In this document: positions 44,629 through 53,643 of the stretch, in pieces
Layout: each line of letters opens with the position of its first letter
How positions within the stretch are numbered: position 1 is the first letter of the stretch
DNA from: Achromobacter mucicolens
Lineage (GTDB): Bacteria; Pseudomonadota; Gammaproteobacteria; Burkholderiales; Burkholderiaceae_B
Reading direction: 5' to 3'
Length of the DNA stretch: 64,000 nucleotides
Assembly (NCBI RefSeq): GCF_902859725.1
Contig: NZ_CADIJP010000003.1
Location: 310,001-374,000, forward strand
The notes under the pieces: generated by a model
Databases searched by the model: none
The model's input: the letters and a program-made list of their open reading frames with translations, nothing else
Told to the model about the DNA's origin: nothing
Made by a program: the position numbers and the translations under genes

Positions 44629-46113
44629 CAACGCGTTCGCCAGACGCAGCACGGCGTCCTCGATCTCGTAGGCCGTCAGCGACGCGTAGCCCAACAGCCA
44701 GCCGGGCTGCTTGAACTCGCCGGCATACAGCCGGCTCAGTCCGGGCAGGCGCAGACCGGCGCGCTCTGCCAGACGGAGGGTCTTTTCCTCGGTCCAGCCC
44801 GGCTGGAGCAGGCATGGAATCTGCAAGCCGCCCGGCGGACGCACGGCCTGCACGACGCCGCCCAGCCGCTTTACCAGCGACGCCAGCAGCACTTCGCGGC
44901 GTCCCGCGTACAGCTTGCGCATCGCCCGCACGTGCGTATGGTAATGACCGTCTTCCATGAAACGGGCCAGCGTCAGTTGCAGTATCTGCGGGGTGTGCCC
45001 GTCCATGATGCTGCGCGCCCGTGAAAAGGCGTCGACCAGTTCCAGCGGCAGCGCCATGTATCCCATCCGGAGGCCGGGATACAGCGTCTTGCTGAAGGTG
45101 CCCAGGTACAAGGTGCGTTGATGCCGGTCCAGGCCCTGCACACAAGCGGTCGGCAACCCGTCGTAGTGGAATTCGCTGTCGTAGTCGTCCTCGATGATCC
45201 ACTTGCCATGGCTTGCGGCCCAACCGATCAGCGCCAGCCTGCGTTCCAGCGATAACGTCACACCGGTCGGATACTGGTGCGACGGCGTCACGTAGACGCA
45301 ACTGGCGCCGCTGCGGTCCGCGTGCAAGAGGTCCGTGCGTATGCCCTGCGCATCGACGTCGATGGGTACGATCCGCGTCTCCGCGGCTTCGAACGCCTTG
45401 CGAGCGCCGAAGTAGCCGGGATTCTCCATGAGGATGGGCTTGTCTGCGTCCGCCAGCAGTTGCGCGCACAGAAAGAGCGCTTGCCGGGTGCTGCTCAGCA
45501 CCAGCACCTGCTCAGGCAACACCTTGGCGCCACGCTCCAGGTTCAGGTAGGCCGCGATCGCGCGGCGCAGCGGTTCTGCGCCCTGCGGGTCGCCATGCAG
45601 CAGCACGTGGGCGCGGCTGTCCTTCATGACCTGGCGCTGCAGGCGCTCCCAGACACCGGTGGGAAACGTGCGCGTCTCGGGCAGTCCGGTGGCGAACGCC
45701 CTGATGACCTGCTGATCGGAAACGCCGCCGCTCTCCAGGATCGCCCGCCCGCGCCGGCTCAGGCCTGTCCCGGGCTGCGCCGCGCCCGGCTTGCGCTCCG
45801 GCGTTGCCCGCTTGCGCGTCGCGCCCCGGAGCTCGATGCCCACCGTCTCGGACACATAGCTGCCCGAACCCTCGCGGCGCACGATGTAACCGTCGCGGTG
45901 CAGCTGCACATAGGCATTCTCGACGGTGTCGCGCGACACGCCCAGCGACTTGGCCAGGCCGCGCGTCGCGGGCAGCTTGACCCCCGGGCCCAGCGCGCCG
46001 TCCAGGATCAGCGCGCGCAGCGCCCGCTGGATGCGCTGATGCAGGTCCAATCGCTGGAGCGCCGCCTCGCTCATCCGAATCTTGAGCGTGTCCAGCTGAA
46101 ATGTCGTTGCCAT
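44617..46113 (-). CDS. MocR/PdxR-type transcriptional regulator
   Basis: 498 residues from ATG 46111-46113. A GntR-type winged helix at about residues 22-88 (LPATRGLAKSLGVSRDTVEN, LHRDGYIVRREGSGSYV) is joined to a class I aminotransferase-fold domain with the PLP lysine Lys342 (GTFSKTLYPGLRMGY) and the ring-stacking/aspartate region IEDDYDSEF (308-316). Such regulators bind PLP aldimines and control vitamin B6, GABA or taurine genes. No such target is adjacent; the gene lies 28 bp after the T6SS gene end and on the same strand, so read-through from that operon is possible. Confidence 0.92.
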   Translation of the reverse strand: MATTFQLDTLKIRMSEAALQRLDLHQRIQRALRALILDGALGPGVKLPATRGLAKSLGVSRDTVENAYVQLHRDGYIVRREGSGSYVSETVGIELRGATRKRATPERKPGAAQPGTGLSRRGRAILESGGVSDQQVIRAFATGLPETRTFPTGVWERLQRQVMKDSRAHVLLHGDPQGAEPLRRAIAAYLNLERGAKVLPEQVLVLSSTRQALFLCAQLLADADKPILMENPGYFGARKAFEAAETRIVPIDVDAQGIRTDLLHADRSGASCVYVTPSHQYPTGVTLSLERRLALIGWAASHGKWIIEDDYDSEFHYDGLPTACVQGLDRHQRTLYLGTFSKTLYPGLRMGYMALPLELVDAFSRARSIMDGHTPQILQLTLARFMEDGHYHTHVRAMRKLYAGRREVLLASLVKRLGGVVQAVRPPGGLQIPCLLQPGWTEEKTLRLAERAGLRLPGLSRLYAGEFKQPGWLLGYASLTAYEIEDAVLRLANALSSA

Positions 46114-46141
46114 GGGGTCGCGTAACGGTCTGCCGCCGCCC

Positions 46142-46750
46142 TCAGCCCCGCTTGCCAAACAGCAGGGCCAGGCCGAACACCGCGCCAAGCCCGCCCACCA
46201 CCGCCAGCGAGATCGACGGTTCGCGCAGGTTCAGCGCCATGATGGCCGAGCCCGCGCCCAGGGCCGTGATCACGCCGCCCACCAGACGCCCGCCCGTCGA
46301 TCCGTAGAAATGCGTGCGGCGCGCGGCCGCCGTGCCCGCCGGCTGCCGCGCCTGCCACGCGGCCAGCGCCGCTTCAAATTCGCGCAGCAGCTTTTCGCGG
46401 CTGGGCAGGTCCGCCGGGCTGACCAGCAGCGTGGGAAGGCCGGGGCGGACCAGTTTCAGGTAGTCGTCCGTGCCCCAACTGCTCAGGTCGGCAAAGGCGA
46501 TGGGCGACCGGCGCGAAAACTCCAGGCCATCCGGCGTCACCCTGACGGCGTTGCGCGTGGGAAAGCCCTTGAACGCCACCAGCGGCGGCACCAGCAGGCC
46601 CAGCACGGCCAGCGCCGCGCCCAACCCGATCGGCCCCCGGTTCAGCACCACCAGCATGAAGCTGCCCGCCGCCAGCACGAACGCCAACGGCACCGACAAC
46701 TGATGCCATCGCGTGTACACCGCCGCCTGGATCCCTTCACTGCTTTTCAT
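46142..46750 (-). CDS. Multi-helix membrane protein, candidate immunity protein to the VasX-like effector
   Basis: I do not recognise the family. 202 residues with a pair of hydrophobic helices near the N-terminus (LSVPLAFVLAAGSFMLVVL and IGLGAALAVLGLLVPPLVAF), a soluble middle (PDGLEFSRRSPIAFADLSSW, LPSREKLLREFEAAL) and a second pair near the C-terminus (RLVGGVITALGAGSAIMAL; SLAVVGGLGAVFGLALLF). It starts 54 bp after the end of the effector gene. Small inner-membrane proteins beside VasX-type pore formers are their immunity proteins (TsiV2 in Vibrio), so position and topology argue for that role; sequence alone does not. Confidence 0.6.
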   Translation of the reverse strand: MKSSEGIQAAVYTRWHQLSVPLAFVLAAGSFMLVVLNRGPIGLGAALAVLGLLVPPLVAFKGFPTRNAVRVTPDGLEFSRRSPIAFADLSSWGTDDYLKLVRPGLPTLLVSPADLPSREKLLREFEAALAAWQARQPAGTAAARRTHFYGSTGGRLVGGVITALGAGSAIMALNLREPSISLAVVGGLGAVFGLALLFGKRG

Positions 46751-46804
46751 GCTTGCCGCCCATGCTGGTCTGTCGTTTGCGAAATCATCCGGCGGATCGC
46801 CGGC

Positions 46805-49800
46805 TCAATTGTTTGCTTTTATCAGATTGGACCCGTTGCCGCCCATCGGCACCGAGCGAATGTCAGGCATGCGGTCCGGATCGGGCCAGTATTCGACCTT
46901 GATGATCGCTTCCTGGAAGATGTCGTCATCGACCAGCACCTCGGTGCGCAGCACCGCGCAGCCATTGCTGACGTTGAACTTCACGACCTCTTCCCACGGT
47001 TTGCTCGTGAACTCGATGGGTTGGCTCCGGTCCTTGCGTATCCAGCGCCACGCATCGGCCCATCCCGGGCGCGAGGCCATGTTGTCCACGTACTTGTCCA
47101 TGCGGTCGGCCCACGTTTCCGGCTTGGGCCGGCCTTGCACGAGCTGCGCATTGGAGGGGCCGCGCGGCTGCAATTCGGGGTCATTCGAACGCATCGACCC
47201 CTTGCTGGACACCACGGCGCTGACGCCCTCGCCCACCAGCTTCAGGCTGTAGGCGTAGTCGCTGTGTTCGGTATAGCCGGGCATCATCACTTCCAGCACC
47301 AGCCGGTCACGGCCAAAAATTTCGCCTTGCCACAGGCCCTTCCAGTCCAGCGTCACACGCACGCCGAACACCGCACGGTTGAACGCATCGAGTTCCTCTT
47401 CGCGGTTCTCGAACGGCGGGCGGTCTTTCACGTCTTCATACGCGGCCGAGCGCATGCAGCAACGGGTGTACCAAATTTCGAGCTCGCTGTCCTTGGCGCT
47501 ATCGCCCCAGAACTTGAAATACAGGCCCGCCGCAAGCAGGCACAGGCCCAGCACGATCCAGCCCCAGACCGGAATCCCCAGCAGCACGGTGCCGCCGCTC
47601 GTCAACCCGACCATCGCGCTGCCAAACCCGCCGGCGCCCGCCACCACGCCCGCCGCGCTGAAAGCGCCGCCCAGGCTGACCAGCGACGCGGCCACGCCGG
47701 TCAGGCCGGACAGCAACAGGAACATCGAGGAAGTCGCATACGCGCCGCCCGCCTCGTAGTTCTTGACGTCATATTGATCCACGGCGCTGAGCGCGTTGTT
47801 GGCGCCATCCACAAACGTGGCCGCAGCGGCAAACACCGCGCCCGCCGTGCGCACCGTGGCCAGACGCATGTTCAGGGTCAGGTTCATCGAATACGCGGTA
47901 TTCGTGCCCACGCGCGCGCCGATCGCGCCCGCCGTGGCTTCGATCGCCACGCTGCCCACGCCCAACACGCCGGACGTGATGCCGAACCACGCCTTGCGCG
48001 CCGCCTTCGCATCGCCGATGGCGTCGGCCTTGTTCAAGTCCGACACAGACGTGTACAGGGCCACCAGCGTCAACACGCCCGTCGCGCTGGCGTTCTGGCC
48101 GTCCCGCGTCTTTGCCCACTTGACCAGCCCCGCCAGCGGCGACATCGTGGGCGCCGGCAAGGCCAGCACCCTGGGCGGCGACGGCAGGGACAATTGCGGC
48201 GAGGCCGCGGGGCGAGAAGGCGGCGGCGCGTTGGCCGCCGCGTTCAGCTGCGCGTCGACCTCCTCGGGAATGATGTAGTTGATGGTCAGCGGGGTGGACC
48301 GTTCGGCCTGCGTGCCGATCCAGCCGGACTGCATGTGCTTGTTCGCGTAGATCCCGCCCCCGCCGCCGACCGTGACCGACGTCAGATTCGGCTCCCAGAC
48401 GATCTGGTGCATGTCCGCGATCATTCGCGGCAGCGTCGTCGTATGCGTGCGCACCGCCACCACGATGTTCATGCGCGCCGACACGGACAACGTGACGCGC
48501 GCCGCCACCCGTTCGGCGATGGGGTCGCCCGACAGGGTCATACGCAAAAGCTGCGTGGCCATGAAGCGGCCAATGGCCGAGCCCGCCGCCCGCATGGGCG
48601 GCAGCTTCCCCTCGGCCGCCCGCAACTTGATCCAATCGTTGTAGCTCTTGACCATCTTGCGCAGGTTGGACACCTGCTTGGAGATCACCTTGCCTTTGCC
48701 TTCCCGGTTCAGGAAGGCCAGCAAGTCGCCATCGTTGCCCGCCAGCGATCGCCATAGCGCCTCGTAGGTGCCGTCGACCATGTCCTCGTCTTTCAGCGCG
48801 TCATCGATGGCCTTGTGCTCGCTGGCCACCGCGCCCGCCCCATCGACGCACATCGCCATGTCGTCTTCCAGGCGCTCGCCGGCGGCGGCGTCCTTGGGCG
48901 AATATGCCTTGCAGGCCAGCCAGAACGTATCGCGGCCATACCACCAGGCCCAGTCCTTGCCCGCGCCCTCGATCTTGTCGCGCATGCGGGCTATGGCCGC
49001 CTTGTTGTCGCTGAGCGTCTTGGCGACCTTGCCGGTGTCGATGCGCTCGCGCAAGCGCTGGCGTTCGTCGCTGGACGAGTCCATCTGCTTTTCCAGCCCG
49101 TCGATGATCTGCGCCACCGCCACCTCGCGCAGCCGGGTGGGCTCCAGATGATGCTCGGCCAGCTCGCCCATGCACTTGTTGCGCCAGGTGGAAATGTCGG
49201 CCAGCACGCCCACCGGGTCGCGCAGCGCCAGCGCCACGCCGCCCTTGGGCGTCATCTGCCGCATCTTGCCGGCCATCTCCGCCGCCTGCCCGCCAAATAC
49301 GCTGACGCCGGGGGTCAGCGTGTTGGCAAACAAGGTCGCCGCGCCGGCGGCGTCCCGGAACTCGATCGAATGCTTGGCCAGATTGGCGCCGTCTTCCGCC
49401 ACGCGAAAGCCGGTTTCGGGCTTGGGGTAGCCCCCCGCCCAGACGGCCTTGGCGTCCAGCTCCACCATGACCTTCTTGCGCCAGCGATCATTGCGCGCCA
49501 GCTCGCGGCGGATATCCTGCGTCCACCACACGCGCGAATAGCCGACCCACACGCTGCGCGACGCGTTTGCGGGCGCCTCGACGTTGATCAACGCGGATTC
49601 CAGGCCGTGGCCTTCGCGCGTGCACGTGAACGTCGGTTGCTCGGACGGTCGGTTGTCGTCGTCAACCGGCACTTCCTTCATCTGCCCCGTTGCCGTGGCC
49701 GCGAACGCGCGCCAGCCGTAGCTGCGGCGCGGATCCCACAGGTACACGTAGCCGGCGGTGATGGCGCGCAGCATGTAGGCGCCCTGGCGCATGGTCTCGT

Positions 49801-49945
49801 AGTACAGCTCGGGATCCATGTACACGCCGTCGGGCAAATCGTTCTTGCCGCCCGGCACGTACGCAATTCGCATCGGCAGGATGGGCAGCCCCGGCCGGCC
49901 GCAGAACTTGCCCTTGCAGGGCAACGCGTCGTAGTCAGTCGTCAT
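46805..49945 (-). CDS. VasX-like T6SS membrane-targeting effector
   Basis: 1046 residues from ATG 49943-49945 (MTTDYDALPCKGKFCG), overlapping the adaptor gene by 4 bp. The N-terminus has PILPMRIAYVP followed by YMLRAITAGYVYLWD and SYGWRAFAAT, which looks like the N-terminal domain of VasX-type toxins (and is close to the MIX consensus). A long helical middle follows, then a hydrophobic region at about residues 610-810 with several membrane spans (VLTLVALYTSVSDL; ITSGVLGVGSVAIEATAGAI; GWIVLGLCLLAAGLYFKFW), and a C-terminal soluble domain of about 230 residues. Length and layout match VasX (1085 residues), which opens pores in the target inner membrane. VgrG, a DUF4123 adaptor and this gene are in the usual delivery order. 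Confidence 0.82.
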   Translation of the reverse strand: MTTDYDALPCKGKFCGRPGLPILPMRIAYVPGGKNDLPDGVYMDPELYYETMRQGAYMLRAITAGYVYLWDPRRSYGWRAFAATATGQMKEVPVDDDNRPSEQPTFTCTREGHGLESALINVEAPANASRSVWVGYSRVWWTQDIRRELARNDRWRKKVMVELDAKAVWAGGYPKPETGFRVAEDGANLAKHSIEFRDAAGAATLFANTLTPGVSVFGGQAAEMAGKMRQMTPKGGVALALRDPVGVLADISTWRNKCMGELAEHHLEPTRLREVAVAQIIDGLEKQMDSSSDERQRLRERIDTGKVAKTLSDNKAAIARMRDKIEGAGKDWAWWYGRDTFWLACKAYSPKDAAAGERLEDDMAMCVDGAGAVASEHKAIDDALKDEDMVDGTYEALWRSLAGNDGDLLAFLNREGKGKVISKQVSNLRKMVKSYNDWIKLRAAEGKLPPMRAAGSAIGRFMATQLLRMTLSGDPIAERVAARVTLSVSARMNIVVAVRTHTTTLPRMIADMHQIVWEPNLTSVTVGGGGGIYANKHMQSGWIGTQAERSTPLTINYIIPEEVDAQLNAAANAPPPSRPAASPQLSLPSPPRVLALPAPTMSPLAGLVKWAKTRDGQNASATGVLTLVALYTSVSDLNKADAIGDAKAARKAWFGITSGVLGVGSVAIEATAGAIGARVGTNTAYSMNLTLNMRLATVRTAGAVFAAAATFVDGANNALSAVDQYDVKNYEAGGAYATSSMFLLLSGLTGVAASLVSLGGAFSAAGVVAGAGGFGSAMVGLTSGGTVLLGIPVWGWIVLGLCLLAAGLYFKFWGDSAKDSELEIWYTRCCMRSAAYEDVKDRPPFENREEELDAFNRAVFGVRVTLDWKGLWQGEIFGRDRLVLEVMMPGYTEHSDYAYSLKLVGEGVSAVVSSKGSMRSNDPELQPRGPSNAQLVQGRPKPETWADRMDKYVDNMASRPGWADAWRWIRKDRSQPIEFTSKPWEEVVKFNVSNGCAVLRTEVLVDDDIFQEAIIKVEYWPDPDRMPDIRSVPMGGNGSNLIKANN

Positions 49946-50904
49946 GCTTGCAGATCCTCCCGCGCGTGCGCCTCTTGCGCAAACCGCTGCCAATCCTCGT
50001 CGTCCATGTCCTGCGCGGCGCCGCGCAGGCGGCCGCCTTCTTCTTGCACCTCGCGCAGCAAGGCCGCGAAGGACGGCGCACGTTCCAGCGGCGCGTCCAG
50101 GCGCACACGCCAGGCGGCGAACAGCGCCGCGTCTTCATCGTCGTCAATCCCGCAATCCGCGGCCGCGTCCAGCGCGCGGCGAACCGCGTCCAGCACGGAC
50201 GGCCCCACGCACAGGCCTTTCGCGTTCAAGCGCTGCAGCACCGCGTTGATGCGTCCCAGCCGCGCAAGGCGCGGCCAGTCAGGCGTCACGGTCTGCATCG
50301 GACCCGGCACATCGGGCAGCACCTGCCAGCGCGCAAAGCCGTCTATCGTCATCCACGTGACGCCCGGTATCCACGAGGCGGGCGCCGTGCCCGCATACAG
50401 CTCGCTCTGGTACTGCGTGGTGCGTGGATCCCAGAATCGCAGGATGCGCACGCGCGCCTGCGCGTCGCGCAAACGGGCGCGCAGCGCGAGCCGCTGCGCC
50501 ACTTCGGCCAGCGGCAGGTCCGTGGCCAGCCACGCCGCCATCGACCGCGGGCGCTTGGCGGCGGGCGCGGGACGCAAGGCTTCGTCCACCGCCACGCGGA
50601 TGCTGGCGTTGATCAGCCGCTCATGGCGGATCTCGTCCGGCACCTCTGCCAGATACAGCGGTGGCGCGGCCGCGCCCTGCGAGATCAGATCGACCTCGCG
50701 TCGCGCCAATCCCGCAGCCGCGATGTCGTCGGCCAGCGGATCGGCCAAGGTGGAATCGCACAAGAGCAGCACGCGCCGGCTGGCGCGGCCGTCCAGCACC
50801 GCCCGCAAGCCCGCGATGGCGCGTTCGACACAGTCCTCGGCGCGAGGCGGTTCCCAACGTCCTTGAGACGCTTGCGCAAGACGGGGCGTTGACGATGCCA
50901 TCAT
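49942..50904 (-). CDS. DUF4123-type T6SS effector adaptor/chaperone
   Basis: 320 residues; start MMASS (ATG at 50902-50904 or 50899-50901). The block PLYLAEVP and the conserved VRILRFWDPRTTQYQSELYA, together with a helical C-terminus, fit DUF4123 (Tap/TEC) proteins, which load a cognate effector on VgrG. The gene overlaps both neighbours by 4 bp, vgrG upstream and the VasX-like gene downstream, which points to this pair as its clients. Confidence 0.85.
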   Translation of the reverse strand: MMASSTPRLAQASQGRWEPPRAEDCVERAIAGLRAVLDGRASRRVLLLCDSTLADPLADDIAAAGLARREVDLISQGAAAPPLYLAEVPDEIRHERLINASIRVAVDEALRPAPAAKRPRSMAAWLATDLPLAEVAQRLALRARLRDAQARVRILRFWDPRTTQYQSELYAGTAPASWIPGVTWMTIDGFARWQVLPDVPGPMQTVTPDWPRLARLGRINAVLQRLNAKGLCVGPSVLDAVRRALDAAADCGIDDDEDAALFAAWRVRLDAPLERAPSFAALLREVQEEGGRLRGAAQDMDDEDWQRFAQEAHAREDLQA

Positions 50905-53618
50905 GCCGCCAATGCGCCGCTGCCGGCCGCGTCTTCGAGCGCCGCGGCGCAGCCTTCCATATCGCCCTGCGGCGGCTGCGCCGGGCCGGTTCCGCTTTGC
51001 GGTCCCACCCAGTTATGCACACCCGCCTTCAATTCCACCTTGCCTGGCGCATGCAATTGAATCCCGCCGCCCTCGATCCGCATGTACGCGCCGGCCGCGG
51101 TGGCCAGCACCTTTTTCGATGCGTTCACGTCCACGGCGCCTTGGGCCGAGGCCAGCGTCACCGACTTCTCGGCGGCCAGGCGCATGCGCGCCTTCTGGCT
51201 TTGCATCCGCAACTGCCCGCCTGCCGCGTGCAACCGGATCCCTTTCTCCGGCACGGCCCGGCCGTCGCCGCCCAAGCCTTTGGTGAACAAGACCACGCCC
51301 TGCGCCACGCACAGGGACAGGTGCGCGCCGGCGGCCCAGTTCACGTCCGGCGCCACCTGGCACAAGGTGGCGCCCGCCACGGCAAACGCGTTCTTTGGCG
51401 TGTACTGGCCAATGCCCTTCGGGGCGCTGACCTGGATGTGCGGCAGGCTGTACGCCGGCACCTGCGCGCCCTCCTCGGCGCGGGTGCCTTCGATGATCTT
51501 GCGCACGGCGTCCAGTTCATCCAGCGGACGCGTCTTGTCGCCGTCGCCGGACAACTTCGCTTCCTGGCGCGCCGCCGTGGCCGACAGCTCTTTGGCCTGC
51601 TCGATGGCCTTTTCCATCTGCTGGATGGCCGGCTCGCTATCCAGCAGGCCGCCCGTCGCGCCCTCGCGCTTGTCCGCGCTGATCAGCAGGCCCTCGCCCG
51701 CGCGCAACGCCACTGCCTCGCTGGTCGCCAGTTCCGCACCATGTCCCAGGTCCGACAGCCGCTCGTTGTCGCGCTGCTGCTTCAGGTGGCCCAGGTTCAG
51801 CCGCGCCTCGGCCTGCGTGGTCGATGCCGTCAGGCGCGACTGTCCCGGCGTGTCGTCCTGCACCAACTGGTTGTAGCCGCCCATGCCCTGCCCGCTATCG
51901 GCCAGCGCCTGTGTCTTGAAGCCCGACATCACCACGTTGTGCGCGTGCCCGGCCTCGCTGCCCGCGAACCAGGCAGGCGCGTTGCCGGTGGCCTTGGCCG
52001 CGCCGGCCTGCACCTGGTTGTTGGCGGCGTTCTCGCTGCCCGCGCCGTTATACAGCGCGCCAACCACCACCGGCCGGTCGATGTCGCCGTGCATAAACTG
52101 CACCAGCACCTCCTGGCCCAGGCGGGGCACGAAGTGACCGCCCCAGTCCGATCCCGCCACCGGTTCGGCCACGCGCACCCACGTGCCCAGCGCGTCGCTG
52201 GCCGGCGCGTTGTCTTCGCCCGCGGGGTGATCCTGGCGATTGCTGGACGCGCTGCCGCGCTGCCAATGGAATTGGATCTTGATGCGATGGTCGCGGTCCG
52301 TATGGACCGGATCATTCGCCCCGACCACCAGCGCCGTCTGCGCGCCGTGCACGGTGGGACGGGGATGCAGACGCGCGCCGTGGCCATCCAGCGTGCTGGG
52401 ACGGTACTCCAGCGTGGCGGCGATCGCCTCGAAGCGGTTGCGATAGAAATCCGCCCCGGCGCCATCGGCGTTGTCTTGGTCCTGGTTTTCCCCTGCCGCG
52501 CCCAGGGCGTCGGCCACCGCCCGGCCCAGGCTTTCATCGAAATTGTTGCGGGCCTCGTGCGCGATGCGCAGCACCACGAATTCCGCACCCGCCCCCTGCG
52601 ACGGCCCGAAATGCCCCGTCAGCGTAAAGCGCTGCCCCGGGGCCAAGGTGCGCGCTGTGCCCTCGCCTTCATGCAACGACTGGCGCACCCGCTGCGCGGC
52701 CAACGCGTTGTGCGCCAGCCGCTCGCCTTGGGCGCCGTCTTCGAACAGATACTGGCCGGGGTAGTCCGAATCCGCCAGTTCCACGGCGTTGGCCAGCTTG
52801 TCCTCGACTTGCGCGCTGACCCGCCGCGCCTGCATCGCGCGGTAATCCCACGTGGCCAGCCGCACGGCGTTGGTGCGCCACGCGCGGCGCTGGCGCCACG
52901 CCTGGATGGTGTCTTCGGTTTCGGTCGCGTCCGCCCGCTGGAACTTGATGCTGTCTTGCGGCCCGGCCTTGAATGCGCCGTTGTGGTCGGCAATGACCAC
53001 GGTATGGCCGCCCGGCGCGCCGTCACCGGCCTCGTGCTCGACCCAATAGAAGAGCCCCTCTTCGGCCAGCAGCCGCTCGACAAAGGCGTAGTCGGTCTCG
53101 CGGTACTGAATGGTCAGGCTGCGCTTGGCGTAAGCGTCCCGGTCCTTCACTTCCCAGCGCCACTGCGCCGCCACCGCGCCCTGCCCGTTGTAGTCCCCGA
53201 ACACGCTGTCCACGATGTCGATCACCGACAAGTCCTGGAAGGCGAAGCTGTCGCGGCGCTGGCGCAGCAGCGCCAGCCACGGCTCGATGCGCAGCCGGTA
53301 GCGCGCGAAGCCGCCGTTGGCCCCTTCAAAGCGCGCCTCCGTCACCAGGCCGCACCACACGCGATGCGCGTCGCGGCCCAAGGCCGTTTGCAGCTTTACC
53401 TGCGCCGGCTGGCCGATCAGCGACTTCAGCGGCACATGCGCATCGTCCGACAGCGCATCGACCATCAGCGCAAAGCCGCCATCGCTCAGTTGCTCGGTGC
53501 CCTGAAGACGCTCGGCCAGCAGCTTGTCCGGCCCCAGCGGCGTGCACAGGTCGAGCAGGCGGTCGGCCTGCGTGAAGCCCGCGCCCAATGGGCTGGCGGC
53601 GGCAAGTGTCTGAGCCAT
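50901..53618 (-). CDS. vgrG: VgrG spike protein with DUF2345 extension
   Basis: 905 residues. The gp27-like part occupies about the first 380 residues (YAFVERLLAEEGLFYWVEHE), then the gp5-like OB fold (VHTDRDHRIKIQFHWQRG; TWVRVAEPVAGSDWGGHFVP; GQEVLVQFMHGDIDRPVVVG), then a C-terminal DUF2345 beta-prism region (about 640-860: GVVLFTKGLGG, GIRLHAAGGQLRMQSQKARM) and a short tail. This forms the trimeric tip of the secretion spike. No enzymatic domain is seen at the C-terminus, so it is a carrier, with cargo supplied by the DUF4123 partner and the VasX-like protein downstream. Confidence 0.95.
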   Translation of the reverse strand: MAQTLAAASPLGAGFTQADRLLDLCTPLGPDKLLAERLQGTEQLSDGGFALMVDALSDDAHVPLKSLIGQPAQVKLQTALGRDAHRVWCGLVTEARFEGANGGFARYRLRIEPWLALLRQRRDSFAFQDLSVIDIVDSVFGDYNGQGAVAAQWRWEVKDRDAYAKRSLTIQYRETDYAFVERLLAEEGLFYWVEHEAGDGAPGGHTVVIADHNGAFKAGPQDSIKFQRADATETEDTIQAWRQRRAWRTNAVRLATWDYRAMQARRVSAQVEDKLANAVELADSDYPGQYLFEDGAQGERLAHNALAAQRVRQSLHEGEGTARTLAPGQRFTLTGHFGPSQGAGAEFVVLRIAHEARNNFDESLGRAVADALGAAGENQDQDNADGAGADFYRNRFEAIAATLEYRPSTLDGHGARLHPRPTVHGAQTALVVGANDPVHTDRDHRIKIQFHWQRGSASSNRQDHPAGEDNAPASDALGTWVRVAEPVAGSDWGGHFVPRLGQEVLVQFMHGDIDRPVVVGALYNGAGSENAANNQVQAGAAKATGNAPAWFAGSEAGHAHNVVMSGFKTQALADSGQGMGGYNQLVQDDTPGQSRLTASTTQAEARLNLGHLKQQRDNERLSDLGHGAELATSEAVALRAGEGLLISADKREGATGGLLDSEPAIQQMEKAIEQAKELSATAARQEAKLSGDGDKTRPLDELDAVRKIIEGTRAEEGAQVPAYSLPHIQVSAPKGIGQYTPKNAFAVAGATLCQVAPDVNWAAGAHLSLCVAQGVVLFTKGLGGDGRAVPEKGIRLHAAGGQLRMQSQKARMRLAAEKSVTLASAQGAVDVNASKKVLATAAGAYMRIEGGGIQLHAPGKVELKAGVHNWVGPQSGTGPAQPPQGDMEGCAAALEDAAGSGALAA

Positions 53619-53643
53619 GTTGGCGTAACCTCTCTGTCTTGAA

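Noticed and set aside
46112-53642. Plus-strand open frames of 881, 683 and 993 codons opposite the VasX-like, adaptor and VgrG genes
   Set aside because: All lie opposite confident T6SS genes with normal family lengths; the translations are His/Arg/Ala rich and lack domains.
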